Source: Aegilops tauschii subsp. strangulata (lineage: Eukaryota; Streptophyta; Magnoliopsida; Poales; Poaceae). From it: a stretch of 64,000 nucleotides of DNA. Below, in pieces: positions 1 to 10,595 of this stretch. The first letter of the stretch is position 1. Every line of letters begins with the position of its first letter. The DNA is taken from NCBI RefSeq assembly GCF_002575655.3, contig NC_053041.3, positions 303,770,054 through 303,834,053 of the forward strand. Direction: 5' to 3'. A program made the position numbers and the translations under genes. Under the pieces are notes generated by a model. It was not told where the DNA came from. It worked only from the letters and a program-made list of their open reading frames with translations, and ran no database searches.

Positions 1-666
1 GCCGAAGCTGGAAGAGACGCGATCCTCGCCGAGGGCAGGCTCGCCTTCATCTTCGTCGCGACCGTCACCAAGGCTGAGCACCTCATCACTGTCGTTCGTC
101 TCGGGGCAGCACCCGGCACGGCGACCATCATCCCCAAACACCCTCACATAGAGGGTCGACCCACCGTCATACCTGAAGTGGAGCGTGCACCGCCTGCCCA
201 GACCGCGCGCGCGAGCGAACGTCTGCCAGATGCGGGCCAGGGTTATGTTACCCATGGCGGAAGTCTCGACCACGACCCAAGAGGCCTTGCTGCAGCAACC
301 GTCCGCCTGCAACCAGAGCCCGCCTGGACCAGGGGCCGGCAGTTTGTCGACGAAGAAGCGCGGAAGCTGGAGCCAGTTGCCGGTCGGGTTCTCCGACCAG
401 ACAACGAACTCCGGTGACACTTCCGCTGAATGGATGCGCGGACGGGAAGGCCGCGCCACCATTGCACGCCTCTCCTCGTCAGCTGGACTGCCATGGCTGG
501 GACGATCCCCTCCGCGTCGCGCGACGCTGCCACGATGGTGGGCCAAGGCAGGGGTCGCGGCATGCTTGCACGGACGGTCGCGACCGCGCTTGGGCGCGGG
601 GGAGCCGGGCCCCTTGCGAGGGGCCTTTCCCTTCTCGGTGGCAGATAACTTCCTTCGTGGCGCCAT
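1..666 (-). CDS. Antisense ORF of Gypsy element A, B3-like domain protein (partial)
   Basis: An open frame runs without a stop from ATG at 666 down to the window edge (222 codons, truncated), antisense to element A. The first ~70 residues are basic and rich in Pro, Arg and Lys (start MAPRRKLSATEKGKAP). Residues ~95-195 resemble a plant B3 DNA-binding fold in strand order: NWLQLPRFFVDKLP, then SKASWVVVET, then LARIWQTFARARGL, then LHFRYDGGSTLYVRVF. An acidic linker follows. A TATA box lies 90 bp upstream on the same strand, so the ORF looks independently transcribed. Antisense ORFs between pol and the 3' LTR are known in grass Gypsy elements. The B3 assignment is my inference from spacing of W/F/R/V positions, and the function is unknown. 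Confidence 0.6.
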   Translation of the reverse strand, partial: MAPRRKLSATEKGKAPRKGPGSPAPKRGRDRPCKHAATPALAHHRGSVARRGGDRPSHGSPADEERRAMVARPSRPRIHSAEVSPEFVVWSENPTGNWLQLPRFFVDKLPAPGPGGLWLQADGCCSKASWVVVETSAMGNITLARIWQTFARARGLGRRCTLHFRYDGGSTLYVRVFGDDGRRAGCCPETNDSDEVLSLGDGRDEDEGEPALGEDRVSSSFG

Positions 667-753
667 CGGCGGCGCTGCAAGCAGTGGAGCAAGGAGGAAG
701 AAGCAAGCAAGCGAGGAAGAGATGGGCGATGGGAGCTCCGCCCCCTCCTCCCC

Positions 754-761
754 ATTTATAG
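754..761 (-). promoter_or_regulatory. TATA box for the antisense ORF of element A
   Basis: On the minus strand the sequence reads CTATAAAT, followed by a GC-rich leader and the ATG at 666. A start site about 30 bp downstream would give a leader of about 60 nt. It is separate from the plus-strand LTR promoter of the same element. Confidence 0.5.
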
Positions 762-999
762 CGGAAGGCCAACCGGCGTCTCCCACGATCGCAGGTAATG
801 ATGGTTTTCCTTGCATGTCGCAGGGACTTGTCAAGTCGTGCAGTTGCCGAGGCAACGTGGGGAAGCGGAGACGCCCACGTCCAATCAACCGCCACGCGTC
901 AACCGAGGCCGCAGGCTTTTGGGGCCGGCGGTGCTCCGAACTTGACCCTTGGCTTAGCCGCGAAGCCAAGCCCGAGCGCACCTTGGGCCCAGGGGCTAC

Positions 1000-1894
1000 T
1001 GTCGGCATTCTGGGAACAGGGGTCCCCAGACTTGCCTGCCTGCGGCCCACAGCATGGCTAAGCCAGCAGGCCGTACGGCCCATCTTCATCGACAAGGCAT
1101 CCAAGACCCTCACGAGGGTCCAAGCTTCGCGAGGTGGACGACGTGAGACTTCCTCTAGAGTGGCCTAGCCAGGCAGGCTCACGAGGAGCGGAGATATCAA
1201 GGCGGGGCAAACCTCACGAGGCTCTCGTGACGTGAGCCATGACGAACGACACCAGGCAGGCGCCAGCGCACGCAGCGTCCTTATTTCCTCTTTGGTGCTA
1301 AGGAGGCCAGCGCAGGCGAAGAGTACCGAGGCATCAGGCAAAGGTTGCTATATTGGTGCAACGAGACCAAGACCAGGAGGACGGCAAGACGGAGGTCATC
1401 GTGGAGCCCAAGACGGCGTCACCACCAGAGCTTTTCGCAGGCGAAGACCACTTTTGTCAGGATAGCTTGTACTAGTTGTTCCCCTTCAAATTTGCCCGCC
1501 GTTGTTGGCTCCCTTCCCGCTCGATATTTGGGAAGAGGACCAGGGCCTATATAAGTAGAGCTAGCCACCATAGTAGGGCAATGGCATCTTAGCTTGATCC
1601 AACCCGATCGAGAGCCTACCCTAGCCACAAGAACACCTCAACCTCAGGAGGCTGTTCTTCCCTTGTATTCATCATCAGCCCTAGAGGCAATCCACCACCG
1701 CCACACTGGAGTAGGATATTACACCACAACGGTGGCCCGAACCAGTATAAACCTCGTGTCTTTCTGTGTTGCGAGTTTGTCGAGTTCGTCCACGAGGTCT
1801 TAGCGAGCTAGGGCGTAGATCGGTAGGAGGGAAAGACTTCGCGCGCACCCCAGTGTTTGAACCTTAAGGGTTTGCCGGAACCCCGCATCCGACA
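1000..1894 (+). repeat. 3' LTR of element A (895 bp)
   Basis: The LTR starts TGTCGG and ends CCGACA, a perfect 6-bp terminal inverted repeat with TG/CA ends. It contains a TATA box near 1549 and a leader-like R/U5 region. Positions 1000-1160 include short quasi-repeats around CTCACGAGG. Confidence 0.8.
1548..1555 (+). promoter_or_regulatory. LTR promoter TATA box of element A
   Basis: CTATATAAGTAGAG sits about 345 bp before the LTR end, in a typical position for a plant LTR core promoter. Transcription would start near 1580. Confidence 0.6.
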
Positions 1895-1980
1895 TGTGTA
1901 GCCCCCCATGAACCGGTTGTGATTGTTTACGGCACAACCGGGTCATCATAAAGTAGTAAGGAGACGCAAGCAATATGCAT

Positions 1981-2119
1981 TAGCCCCCAAGTGCCAAGTA
2001 CTCTTGCTTGGAAAGTGCTTGGGACTTATTCACATAAGCCGCTATATGAAGAACTTTTCGGCAGGCATTAGCCCCCAAGTGCCAAGTACTCTTGCTTGCA
2101 AGATGCTTGGGACTTATAT
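1981..2119. repeat. 88-bp direct repeat pair inside B
   Basis: The segment TAGCCCCCAAGTGCCAAGTA and its downstream bases occur at 1981 and again at 2069, nearly identical over about 50 bp, with a spacing of 88 bp. It lies just upstream of the splice acceptor of B's antisense ORF, so it would be intronic or leader sequence. Confidence 0.7.
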
Positions 2120-2166
2120 TCCTGTAACCCGGATATGAATTTGTTTGCAACACTGTGCTTGTACAG

Positions 2167-3181
2167 GATGCCACTTCTGAACTTCAATCACAATTGGCTG
2201 ATGCAAAGACCCGGCTGGAGAATCAAGAATCTGAGACCCGGAAAGCTGAGTCAAAATTCCAATTTAGCATGGCTGAAATGAAAAAGCTAAAGACCAGCTT
2301 TGAGGCTGAAAGAAACGCCTGCGCTGAAGAAAAGACTACTTTGACACAGCGGGCTGAAAAAGCGGAGGCGGCTCTTCAAGAGGTGCTCATTGAGCTTACC
2401 GGTTTAAAGCACCGTGTATCCGAGATGGTTTCTGCTATCTTTGGTGAGTCCCCTTGTTAACATCAAAACTAAATCTCTTCCTTGATGGTATAAATCGTCT
2501 CTAACCAATCCATAATTATTACTCAGGTCCCAGGAGCAGCAATCTTAGCCAGGAAATGCTTGTGAAGCTCAAGGCTGTTTATACACTTGTTGAACAGCTA
2601 TATACTGGAACTCAGCGCGCACTGGCCATGATTTCTCCGACTAACCAAGCACCTACTCTCTTGAGTGATGTCTTGAAAAAACTCTCTGTTCTGCCTGCTA
2701 GGATTGATGAGATGAAGCGGTCATCTGCAAGAGCCGGTGCCGTGAGAGCTTTAAGCCGGGCCAAGGCATGGTTACCAGAGCTAGACCCGGCTGAGGTAGC
2801 TACTGGATATCCAAGCTTGAAAGAAGACGGCACTTCATTTGATCAAAAGGACTTCCCTGCCTATGTGAAAGAAATATGTCCTCTAGCTAGTCTGATTGCA
2901 AATGAAACGGATTTGTCAAAATACCACACGGCTTACAACATGGAGAATCAGAAAATGCCCACGCCGGCTTATAAAGTGATGGATCTAACCCCCCCCCCCC
3001 AATCCGTAAGCATACTTTAGCCCCTGAAGTTGAACCGTCCGAACTTATAGATGATGAAGCTGAATCTCAAGCCTTGTGTGGCATCGATTGGTCATCACCA
3101 AATTTTCCAGACGGCGGAGGAGGACGAAGAACCGGAGAGGGATGATCCAGAAGCCTCAAGTCATCAAGGCCAAGAAGAGTG
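2167..3181 (+). pseudogene. Antisense ORF of element B (coiled-coil, putative gypsy-type transposon protein C-terminus)
   Basis: This ORF is antisense to pol. Exon 2167-2443 begins after an intron acceptor (TGTACAG) and encodes a Glu/Lys/Ala-rich coiled coil (ADAKTRLENQESETRKAESK). An intron 2444-2526 (GTGAGT...CTCAG) joins it to an exon at 2527, which encodes a helical domain including AVRALSRAKAWLPELDP and ends with an acidic tail. A C run at about 2991-3001 and a second shift near 3115 break the frame; following the shifts, the acidic tail ends at a TGA at about 3181. The N-terminus is missing, presumably displaced by element A. Similar proteins are annotated in grasses as putative gypsy-type transposon proteins. 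Their role is unknown. Confidence 0.65.
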
Positions 3182-3842
3182 ATCCGCCAGGCGGTTTATA
3201 TATTTGATCCTTTGAAAACACTTGATCTTTTGGCTCACTGAGTCAAGTAATAGGTTAGTGCAACTTTAATCTGTCGTGCCATCGTGCACGTTTTTGTTTG
3301 GCACAACACTGTTTGATCCGCCATTTGAAAAGCTACCATTTTGTGCTTATGATGATGTAAATTTATGCAGATGAGATTAATCATTACCCTGCACAGAAAT
3401 AGATCACATGTGCCTTGGCGGTTTACCGCAGGACGGGTCATATTACCCCATATAAAACCACTGGTGACTAAAACAGTGCATAACCAGGGTCGGTTTAACC
3501 ATAATTAAATATAATCAAAAATAGCATACGTGTGATATGTGATTAAACTGTCGGCTTACCATACCAATGCAGTAAGGGTGATAACCCAAAACTTAGGAGA
3601 CGATACTTCCAAGTATGTAATATCACCATATCCTGGCGACTTATTTTCAAAAGCCAGGCCGGGTTATCAGAAACCACGGATATACTCAAATATGAGCTGT
3701 AATAATTGAGGCTACATGGCCTGAATCATTGTTAAATCATATGTCAAGTTCAACCCAAAAATGTTCAAAAAACGAATCAAAGCGAGAAAAACGAGGCTTT
3801 CATAGGCCGCCAAGCCTAATGCTCCGAGGCTTTCATGGCGTA
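3182..3842. other. 3' untranslated region of element B, no gene seen
   Basis: AT-rich sequence between the antisense ORF and the 78-bp array. I see no coding frame with recognisable content and no clear structure. Confidence 0.5.
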
Positions 3843-4470
3843 TGAGCCGGACCAAGAGGGATATTTACAGCTATGCTTCAAATATGAGCAGGAAGCCCCC
3901 AAGTGGTTTGCGGTCATAAGTGTGGCATTGAGCCGATCAAGAGGGATATTCACAGCTATGCTTCAAATATGAGCAAGAAGCCCCCAAGTGACCATAAGTG
4001 TGGCATTGCGCCGATCAAGAGGGATATTCACAGCTATGCTTCAAATATGAGCAGGAAGCCCCCAAGTGACCATAATTGTGGCATTGCGCTGATCAAGAGG
4101 GATATTCACAGCTATGCTTCAAATATGAGCAGGAAGCCCCCAAGTGACCATAATTGTGGCATTGCGCCAATCAAGAGGGATATTCACAGGTATGCTTCAA
4201 ATATGAGCAGGAAGGCCCCAAGTGACCATAACTGTGGCATTGCGCTGATCAAGAGGGATATTCACAGCTATGCTTCAAATATGAGCAGGAAGCCCTCAAG
4301 TGACCATAATTGTGGCATTGCGCCGATCAAGAGGGATATTCACAGCTATGCTTCAAATATGAGCAGGAAGCCCCCAAGTGACCATAATTGTGGCATTGCG
4401 CCGATCAAGAGGGATATTCACAGCTATGCTTCAAATATGAGCAGGAAGCCCCCAAGTGACCATAATTGTG
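3843..4470. repeat. 78-bp tandem array, about 8 units, in the 3' region of element B
   Basis: The unit contains GATCAAGAGGGATATTCACA and GCTATGCTTCAAATATGAGC and repeats every 78 bp; the first interval is 86 bp because of a small insertion. Because 78 is divisible by 3, the plus strand stays open and gives a repeated 26-residue peptide, which I regard as a by-product. Units differ by only a few substitutions, which suggests recent expansion. It lies directly downstream of B's integrase stop. Confidence 0.9.
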
Positions 4471-4594
4471 AAAAAGACTCGTTATTCTTTGAGATGAAAC
4501 AAACAGAGGCCCTGTATTAGCAGGGGTGCCATCTTTATTAGAATCATCATAATATATACATTGTCAAGATATGTACATTGTAAGAGTCGGCGGC

Positions 4595-5975
4595 TCAAGT
4601 GTAGTAAGGCTGAAGATGAGCAATATTCCACGGCCTGCAGGTCTCCTCCTCCGACTTACGTGACTCCTTGTGGTCTCGAATGTCGATAAGGTAGTATGAT
4701 CCGTTGTTCAGATCTTTGCTGACCACAAAGGGTCCTTCCCAAGGTGGGGATAACTTGTGCATATCAGTTTGATCCTGGATAAGCCGGAGCACCAGGTCGC
4801 CTTCTTGAAAAGTTTTGGTTTTAACCCGGTGGCTGTGATAACGGCACAGATCTTGCTGGTAAATCACCGAACGAGCCGCCGCAAGGTCACACTCCTCATC
4901 CAATAAGTCAAGTGCATCCTCACGTGATCTTTCATTATCAGCTTCAACATAAGCCGCCACACGGGGCGAGTCACGACAGATGTCACTAGGGAGAACCGCC
5001 TCTGCTCCGTAAACCATGAAGAAGGGCGTGTAACCCGTAGATCTGTTGGGGTAGTATTGATAATCCATAACACAGAAGTTAACTCCTCCACCCAACAACC
5101 CGGCGTCCTCTGTAGAGGAACCATAAGCCGGGGCTTGATGCCTCTTAAAATGTCTTGATTGGCTCTCTCAGCTTGACCATTGGATTGGGGGTGAGCCACG
5201 GACGATACATCAAGTCGGATATGCTCACGTTGACAAAACTCTTTCATAGCACCCTTGGATAGATTAGTGCCATTATCAGTTATGATATTTTGGGGAAAGC
5301 CAAAATGGAAAATCACCTTTTTGATGAATTGAACCGCCGTCGCTGCGTCACATTTACTGACCGGCTCTGCCTCGACCCACTTTTTAAATTTTTCAACTGC
5401 CACCAGGAGGTGTGTCTTTTTATCCTTGGACCTTTTGAAAGGCCCAACCATATCGAGCCCCCAGACTGCAAACGGCCAAGTAATTGGAATCATCCACAAT
5501 TCTTGAGCCAGCACATGAGCTCGTCGGGAGAATTTCTGACAACCATCACATTTACTGACTAGATCCTCAGCATCAGCGTGAGCCGTCAGCCAATAAAACC
5601 CATGACGAAAAGCCTTAGCCACAAGAGACTTAGAACTGGCATGATGGCCACAATCGCCTTCATGAATTTCACGCAGAATCTCACGGCCCTCCTCTGGAGA
5701 AACACAACATTGAAACGCCCCTGTGACACTGCGATGATGCAACTCTCCATGAACAATAGTCATTGACTTGGACCATCGGGTTATCTGCCTGGCCAAAGTT
5801 TCATCCTCAGGTAACTCACCCCGGGTCATATAAGCCCAATATGGAACTGTCCAATCAGGAATCGTATGAAGAGCTGCCACCACTTGTGCTTCCGAGTCAG
5901 GAACAGACAGATCCTCCTCTGTAGGTAATTTGACAGAAGGGTTATGCAGAATATCCAGGAAAGTGTTAGGTGGCA
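4595..5975 (-). pseudogene. Element B integrase
   Basis: The translation carries the zinc-binding region (EIHEGDCGHHASSKSL, then KCDGCQKF). The DDE core follows: first Asp in WGLDMVGPF, second Asp in IITDNGTN and Glu in NGQAERANQ. After a frameshift near 5100 it continues to a C-terminal segment with STGYTPFFMVYGAEAVLPSD and GPFVVSKDLNNGSYYL, ending at 4595. It would insert the cDNA into the genome. The frame break makes it non-functional. Confidence 0.85.
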
Positions 5976-6467
5976 CCGGCTTACGCTGAGACCCTAACCG
6001 GCTTAAGGCATCATCCACCTCATTTTTCCTGCGATCAACATGTTCAACTTGATAACCCTTAAAGTGACCCGCAATAGCATCAACCTCTCGATGATAAGCC
6101 GCCATGAGTGGATCCTTGGAATCCCAAGTGCCAGAAACTTGCTGAGCCACCAGATCTGAGTCGCCGAAACACCTCACCCGACTTAAGCTCATCTCCTTAG
6201 CCATCCGAAGACCATGGAGCAAGGCCTCATACTCAGCTGCATTGCTAGTACAAGGGAACATCGCCGGAGAACATAAGAAAATTTATCACCTCGTTGGGAA
6301 GTTAATACAACTCCAGCCCCTGAGCCTTCCAACTGCCTGGACCCATCAAAGTGAATAGTCCAATATGTGTTATCTAGCTTCTCCTCAGGCATCTGCAATT
6401 CTGTCCAGTCATTGATAAAATCCACAAGTGCTTGAGATTTGATGGTTGTACGGGGCACATACTTCAA
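5976..6467 (-). pseudogene. Element B second (archaeal-type) RNase H domain
   Basis: The sequence WTIHFDGSRQLEGSGAGVVL supplies the first Asp. AAEYEALLHGLRMAKE supplies the Glu and FGDSDLVAQQVSG the next Asp, followed by VDRRKNEVDDALSRLGS. This is a complete RVT_3-style RNase H fold placed after the ordinary RT-linked RNase H, as described for Tat-lineage plant elements. A frameshift near 6260 splits it. Confidence 0.75.
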
Positions 6468-6483
6468 ACCATGAGGTCCAAGC

Positions 6484-7859
6484 TCAATGGCCCACTTGGC
6501 TACCCGACCTGTGGCTTCTCTGTTTTGAATGATATCCCCTAGGGGGCAGAACTAACCACAGTGATAGGATGACCCAGAAAATACTGCTTAAGCTTCCGGC
6601 TATCCATAAAAACCCCATACACAAGCTTCTGCCAATGTGGATACCTCTGTTTGGATTCAATAAGGATCTCACTGATATAGTAAACCGGCCATTGAACCGG
6701 GTATTGTTTTTCCTGTTTCCTTCCTTTCCACCACAATGGCAACACTAACAACTCGGCTATTGGCAACCACATATAATGGCAAAGGCTCTTTATCAATGGG
6801 AGCAGCCAGAACAGGCGGCTCAGCCAACTGTTTCTTCAAGTCCTCAAATGCTTGATTAGCAGCATCACTCCAGACAAAGTGATCTGTTTCTTCTTCATCT
6901 GGTACAGCAGTATAGCCTTTTCACCCAACCGGCTTATGAACCGGCTTAAGGCCGCAATACGACCTGCCAGACGTTGAACATCATTGACACATGCCGGCTT
7001 AGCCAAGGAAGTAATGGCCTTGATCTTCTCCGGGTTAGCTTCAATGCCTTTGTTGGAAACCAGAAAACCCAAAAGCTTACCAACTGGTACACCAAAAACG
7101 CACTTGGCCGGGTTAAGCATCATCTTATAAACTCAGAGATTATCAAAGGTCTCCTTCAAATCATCAATCAGGGTTTCCTTCTTTCTGGATTTCACCACAA
7201 TGTCATCCACATAAGCATGTACATTACGCCCAATTTGATCATGAAGGCAATTTTGCACACACCGTTGGTAAGTCGCCTGGGCACTCTTGAGCCCAAAAGG
7301 CATGGACACATAGCAGAAGGATCCAAACGGAGTAATGAAACCTGTCTTCTCCTGGTCCTTAACTGCCATTTTGATCTGACGGTAACCAGAATAAGCATCC
7401 AAAAACTCAAACGCTCACAACCCGCCGTAGCATAAATAATTTGATCAATACAGGGGAGAGCAAAGGGATCAGCCGGACAAGCCTTGTTTAGATCTGTGTA
7501 ATCCACACACATACACCAAGTGCCATTCTTCTTAAGTACTAGCACCGGGTTAGCCAACTACTTAGGATGAAAAACTTCAACGATGAACCCAGCCGCCAAG
7601 AGCTGGGCCACTTCTTCACCAATGGCTTTACGCCTCTCTTCACTAAAACGACGAAGAAACTGCTTAACCGGCTTAAACTTCGGATCAATATTAAGAGTGT
7701 GCTCAGCGAGTTCCCTCGGTAAACATGGCATGTCAGAAGGTTTCCATGCAAAGATGTCCCAGTTCTCACGGATGAACTCGATGAGCGCGCTTTCCTATTT
7801 CGGATCCAGATTAGCACTGATGCTGAACTGCTTGGATGAATCGCCTGCAACGAAATCAA
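6484..7859 (-). pseudogene. Element B reverse transcriptase and RT-linked RNase H
   Basis: Segments in several frames give ANPVLVLKKNGTWCMCVDYT and MDAYSGYRQIKM, then MPFGLKSAQATYQRC and the catalytic YVDDIVVKS. The thumb and connection follow (GFLVSNKGIEANPEKIKAI), then RNase H remnants (VYYISEILIESKQRYPHWQK). At least four frame changes occur, so it is dead. It lies between protease and the second RNase H, in the normal order. Confidence 0.85.
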
Positions 7860-8478
7860 CTAGCTTGGTGTCATCCGCCAACTTAAACTTCAAGACTGGA
7901 TCATGTTCCGTAGTCGGCTTCTTCAATGATGTCATATCTGCCGGGTCAACATTATCTTTATAAAACTTCAATTCCTCTGTTGCACAAACAGACTCAGCAT
8001 ATGCAGCGTCACCTTCTTCACACTCCAAAGCTATCTTCCGGCTTCCATGCACTGTGATAGTCCCCTTGTGACCCGGCATTTTGAGCTGCAGATAAACATA
8101 ACAAGGCCGTGCCATGAACTTGGCATAAGCCGGCCGTCCAAACAAAGCGTGATACGGACTCTGAATCTTGACCACTTCAAAGGTTAGCGTCTCAGCCCGG
8201 GAGTCATGATCATCTCCAAAGGACACTTCCAAAGCGATCTTGCCCACCGGATAGGCCAACTTACCGGGCACCACTCCATGGAAAACAATATTGGACGGCT
8301 TAAGATTTTTGTCAGTTAATCCCATATGACGGAAAGTATCATAATAAAGGATATTAATACTGCTGCCTCCATCCATGAGTACCTTAGTGAACTTGTACCC
8401 TCCAACCTGAGGCGCCACCACCAAAGCCAATTGAACCGGATTATCAACCCGGGGCGGGTGATCCTCACGACTCCACAC
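7795..8478 (-). pseudogene. Element B aspartic protease region
   Basis: An open frame of 227 codons contains the retropepsin-like active site VLMDGGSSINILY and the second conserved block SPYHALFGRPAYAKFMA. It lies between gag and RT and would process the polyprotein. The domain itself is open, but its neighbours are frameshifted. Confidence 0.8.
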
Positions 8479-8603
8479 AATGGGCTGCTCGGACCATCAC
8501 AGGTAATGGGGAACCGCCGGCTCAACGGCGTTTACAGCTCTTTTACGGAGCTTCTGGTCTCGCTTACATAAACTCGTGGTGAAGACGTGGTACTGCCCAC
8601 TAT

Positions 8604-10595
8604 TCAACTACTTCGGGTTACTCTGATAACCAGATTGTTGTTGCTAATTTCCCTGACCAGACTGTTGATGATAACCACTCTGATTGCCTGGGTGACCCTG
8701 GAAACCGGAATTAGAACCGCCACCACCGTAACCCAGACCATGAGAGCTGGAACCTGAGCCGCCGCCCGGCCCATGATTGTTCTGGAACAAATTTGATTTT
8801 TGAACTCCTTCATAATTTGGCAGTCTTTCCAAAGGTGACTGGACGACCTTTCCCGCGAACCATGCTTTGGGCAGGGCTGATTCAGCATCTGCTCAAGATT
8901 TAGACCTGACCCTCCTGCCCGAGGAGGTGGATTCCCCTTACGACACTGACCATTATTCTACATATTGGTATTGGCCACAAAATTTGAGCTGTTATCGGCC
9001 TTGCGCTTACCATTGCCCCCCTGACTTGCCGGATTATGATGCTGGCCCTTGGTGTTTCCACTCTTCTTTCCCTTTCCCGTATTTTCATCATCGGACTCGG
9101 GGTCCTTGGTACTATCAGAGTTGGCATATTTAATAAGAGCTGCCATCAACTCCTCCATGTCATTGCAGTGGCGCTTGAGTCGCCCTAACTTCTGTTTAAG
9201 AGGCAAAAAAGGGCAATTTTTCTCCAACATTAGGACCGCTGAGCCGGCATTAATGTTATCCGATGAGTGCAGGATGGCTTTGACCCGGCGCACGCAATGG
9301 GTCGTTGACTCGCCCTCTTCTTGGGCATAGGCATCTAAATCCACAATCGACATGGGCTGTTTGCATGTATCTTTAAAATTCTGGATGAACCGGGCCTTCA
9401 ACTCAGCCCATGATCCAATTGAATTGGCAGGCAGTCCCTTTAGCCAAGTACGGGCCGTCCCATCCAGCATCATGGTGAAATACTTAGCACACGCGGCATC
9501 GCTGACCTCCAGCAGCTCCATGGCCATCTCGTAACTCTCAATCCACGCCTCAAGGGGTAAGTCGGCTGTGTAGTTGGGCACCTTACGAGGTCCTTTGAAA
9601 TCCTTGGGCAGACGCTCATTATGCAGAGTCGGCACTAAACATGGTACACCCGTGCTTCTAGAGGTCATGCCTGCCTCCACCGAAGTTGTCGGATAAACCG
9701 GAGATGGTTGATGAGCAGCGTACTGAGCCGCCAGCTCAGCCTCCCGTCGTGCTCTATCCTGATCCATCAGGGACTGGGTATTACGAGGCAGGTCATGTCC
9801 ACGGGGCGGGTTACGACACTGCTCACTGCTTGACACCGCCGGGGAGTCCATGTGTCCGCTATAACTCCGGCTCGGGCGAGGGGTTGAATGGATCCTCTCA
9901 CGACTGTAAGAATAAGCCTCCTGCTGCACCAATGCTGTCTGAAGAAGCTCTCTAGCCCTCCGTGTTTCAACCGCAGCTGGAGACTCGCCTTCAACTGGGA
10001 GAGCCGCCAATCGCGACGCCACAGCGATCATGTTATCCAACGGGTTAGAATAATGACCCGGTGGTGTCGGCACATGTTGTGGTGGGATATTATTCTGACG
10101 AGGAGGGTCCGTCGTGCGTGGTTGAGCCGGCGCTCTAGTCCCAGGCGCGGCTACTGCCCAGTTTACCCCTGGCGGGTCACTGGTCCCTGCACCAGGTGTG
10201 TTGAAGAGGTTCCTCGCCTCGTAAACCGGAGGCAGACGACTTCGGTGCCTTCTCCTCAAGACTTCATTTGAAGCGTTCTGACCCAAGGAGAGCCGGAAGG
10301 AATCAGTCTAGATTCGTTGCGCCTGAGCATCCAAAGCGGCTCATTCCGTAGCCATCCTCGCATCCTCTGCTGCTAGATCTTCCTTGGCTTGAGCTATCTC
10401 ATCTCGTAGTTTTGCAACTTCCGCATTATGCCGAGTTTGATTTGTCGGGTTAACCTCTGTTGTCACCAATGTTGTCAAAGTGTCTAATAAGTCGGACAAG
10501 ACCTGAGCCGGCGGGCGCGCAGGGCCTCTCGCCCCGGCCGCCATCGCCGCTGCTGACCCAGAAATCATTGCCACTTCAGTCGAAGAATTCTGCAC
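8604..10595 (-). pseudogene. Element B gag
   Basis: The N-terminal part (10595 down) is Ala/Glu-rich and coiled-coil-like. The main gag frame (10286-8958) contains the retrotransposon gag core LPLEAWIESYEMAMELLEVS through WAELKARFIQNFKDTCKQ, then a Lys/Gly-rich tail. A Cys/His cluster (CPKHG...H...C) follows in another frame at 8888-8604. Two in-frame stops, TGA at 10343-10341 and TAG at 10310-10308, separate the N-terminal part from the core. Both look like C-to-T changes (CGA to TGA, CAG to TAG). Confidence 0.8.

Larger units (their letters stand above)
1..1894 (+). mobile_element. Element A: Gypsy-like LTR retrotransposon, 3' end (continues left of the window)
   Basis: Positions 1-999 are the internal 3' region, holding only the antisense ORF and non-coding sequence, with purine/G-rich AGGGGCTAC just before the LTR. 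The 3' LTR ends at 1894. Sequence right of 1894 belongs to another element in the opposite orientation (B), so A probably inserted into B. The five bases 1895-1899 (TGTGT) would be its target duplication, but the left flank is outside the window. Gypsy assignment rests on the LTR style and the antisense ORF, since no pol is visible. Confidence 0.7.

Noticed and set aside
185..1168. 327-codon plus-strand ORF at the left edge
   Set aside because: It overlaps the better supported minus-strand B3-like ORF, crosses the LTR boundary at 1000 and has no domain; GC-rich DNA gives long chance frames.
3843..4470. CRISPR-like array
   Set aside because: Units are contiguous and near-identical without unique spacers, and the context is a plant retrotransposon.
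3903..4520. 205-codon repetitive protein
   Set aside because: It is only the translation of the 78-bp tandem array in a retrotransposon 3' region; the period is a multiple of three.
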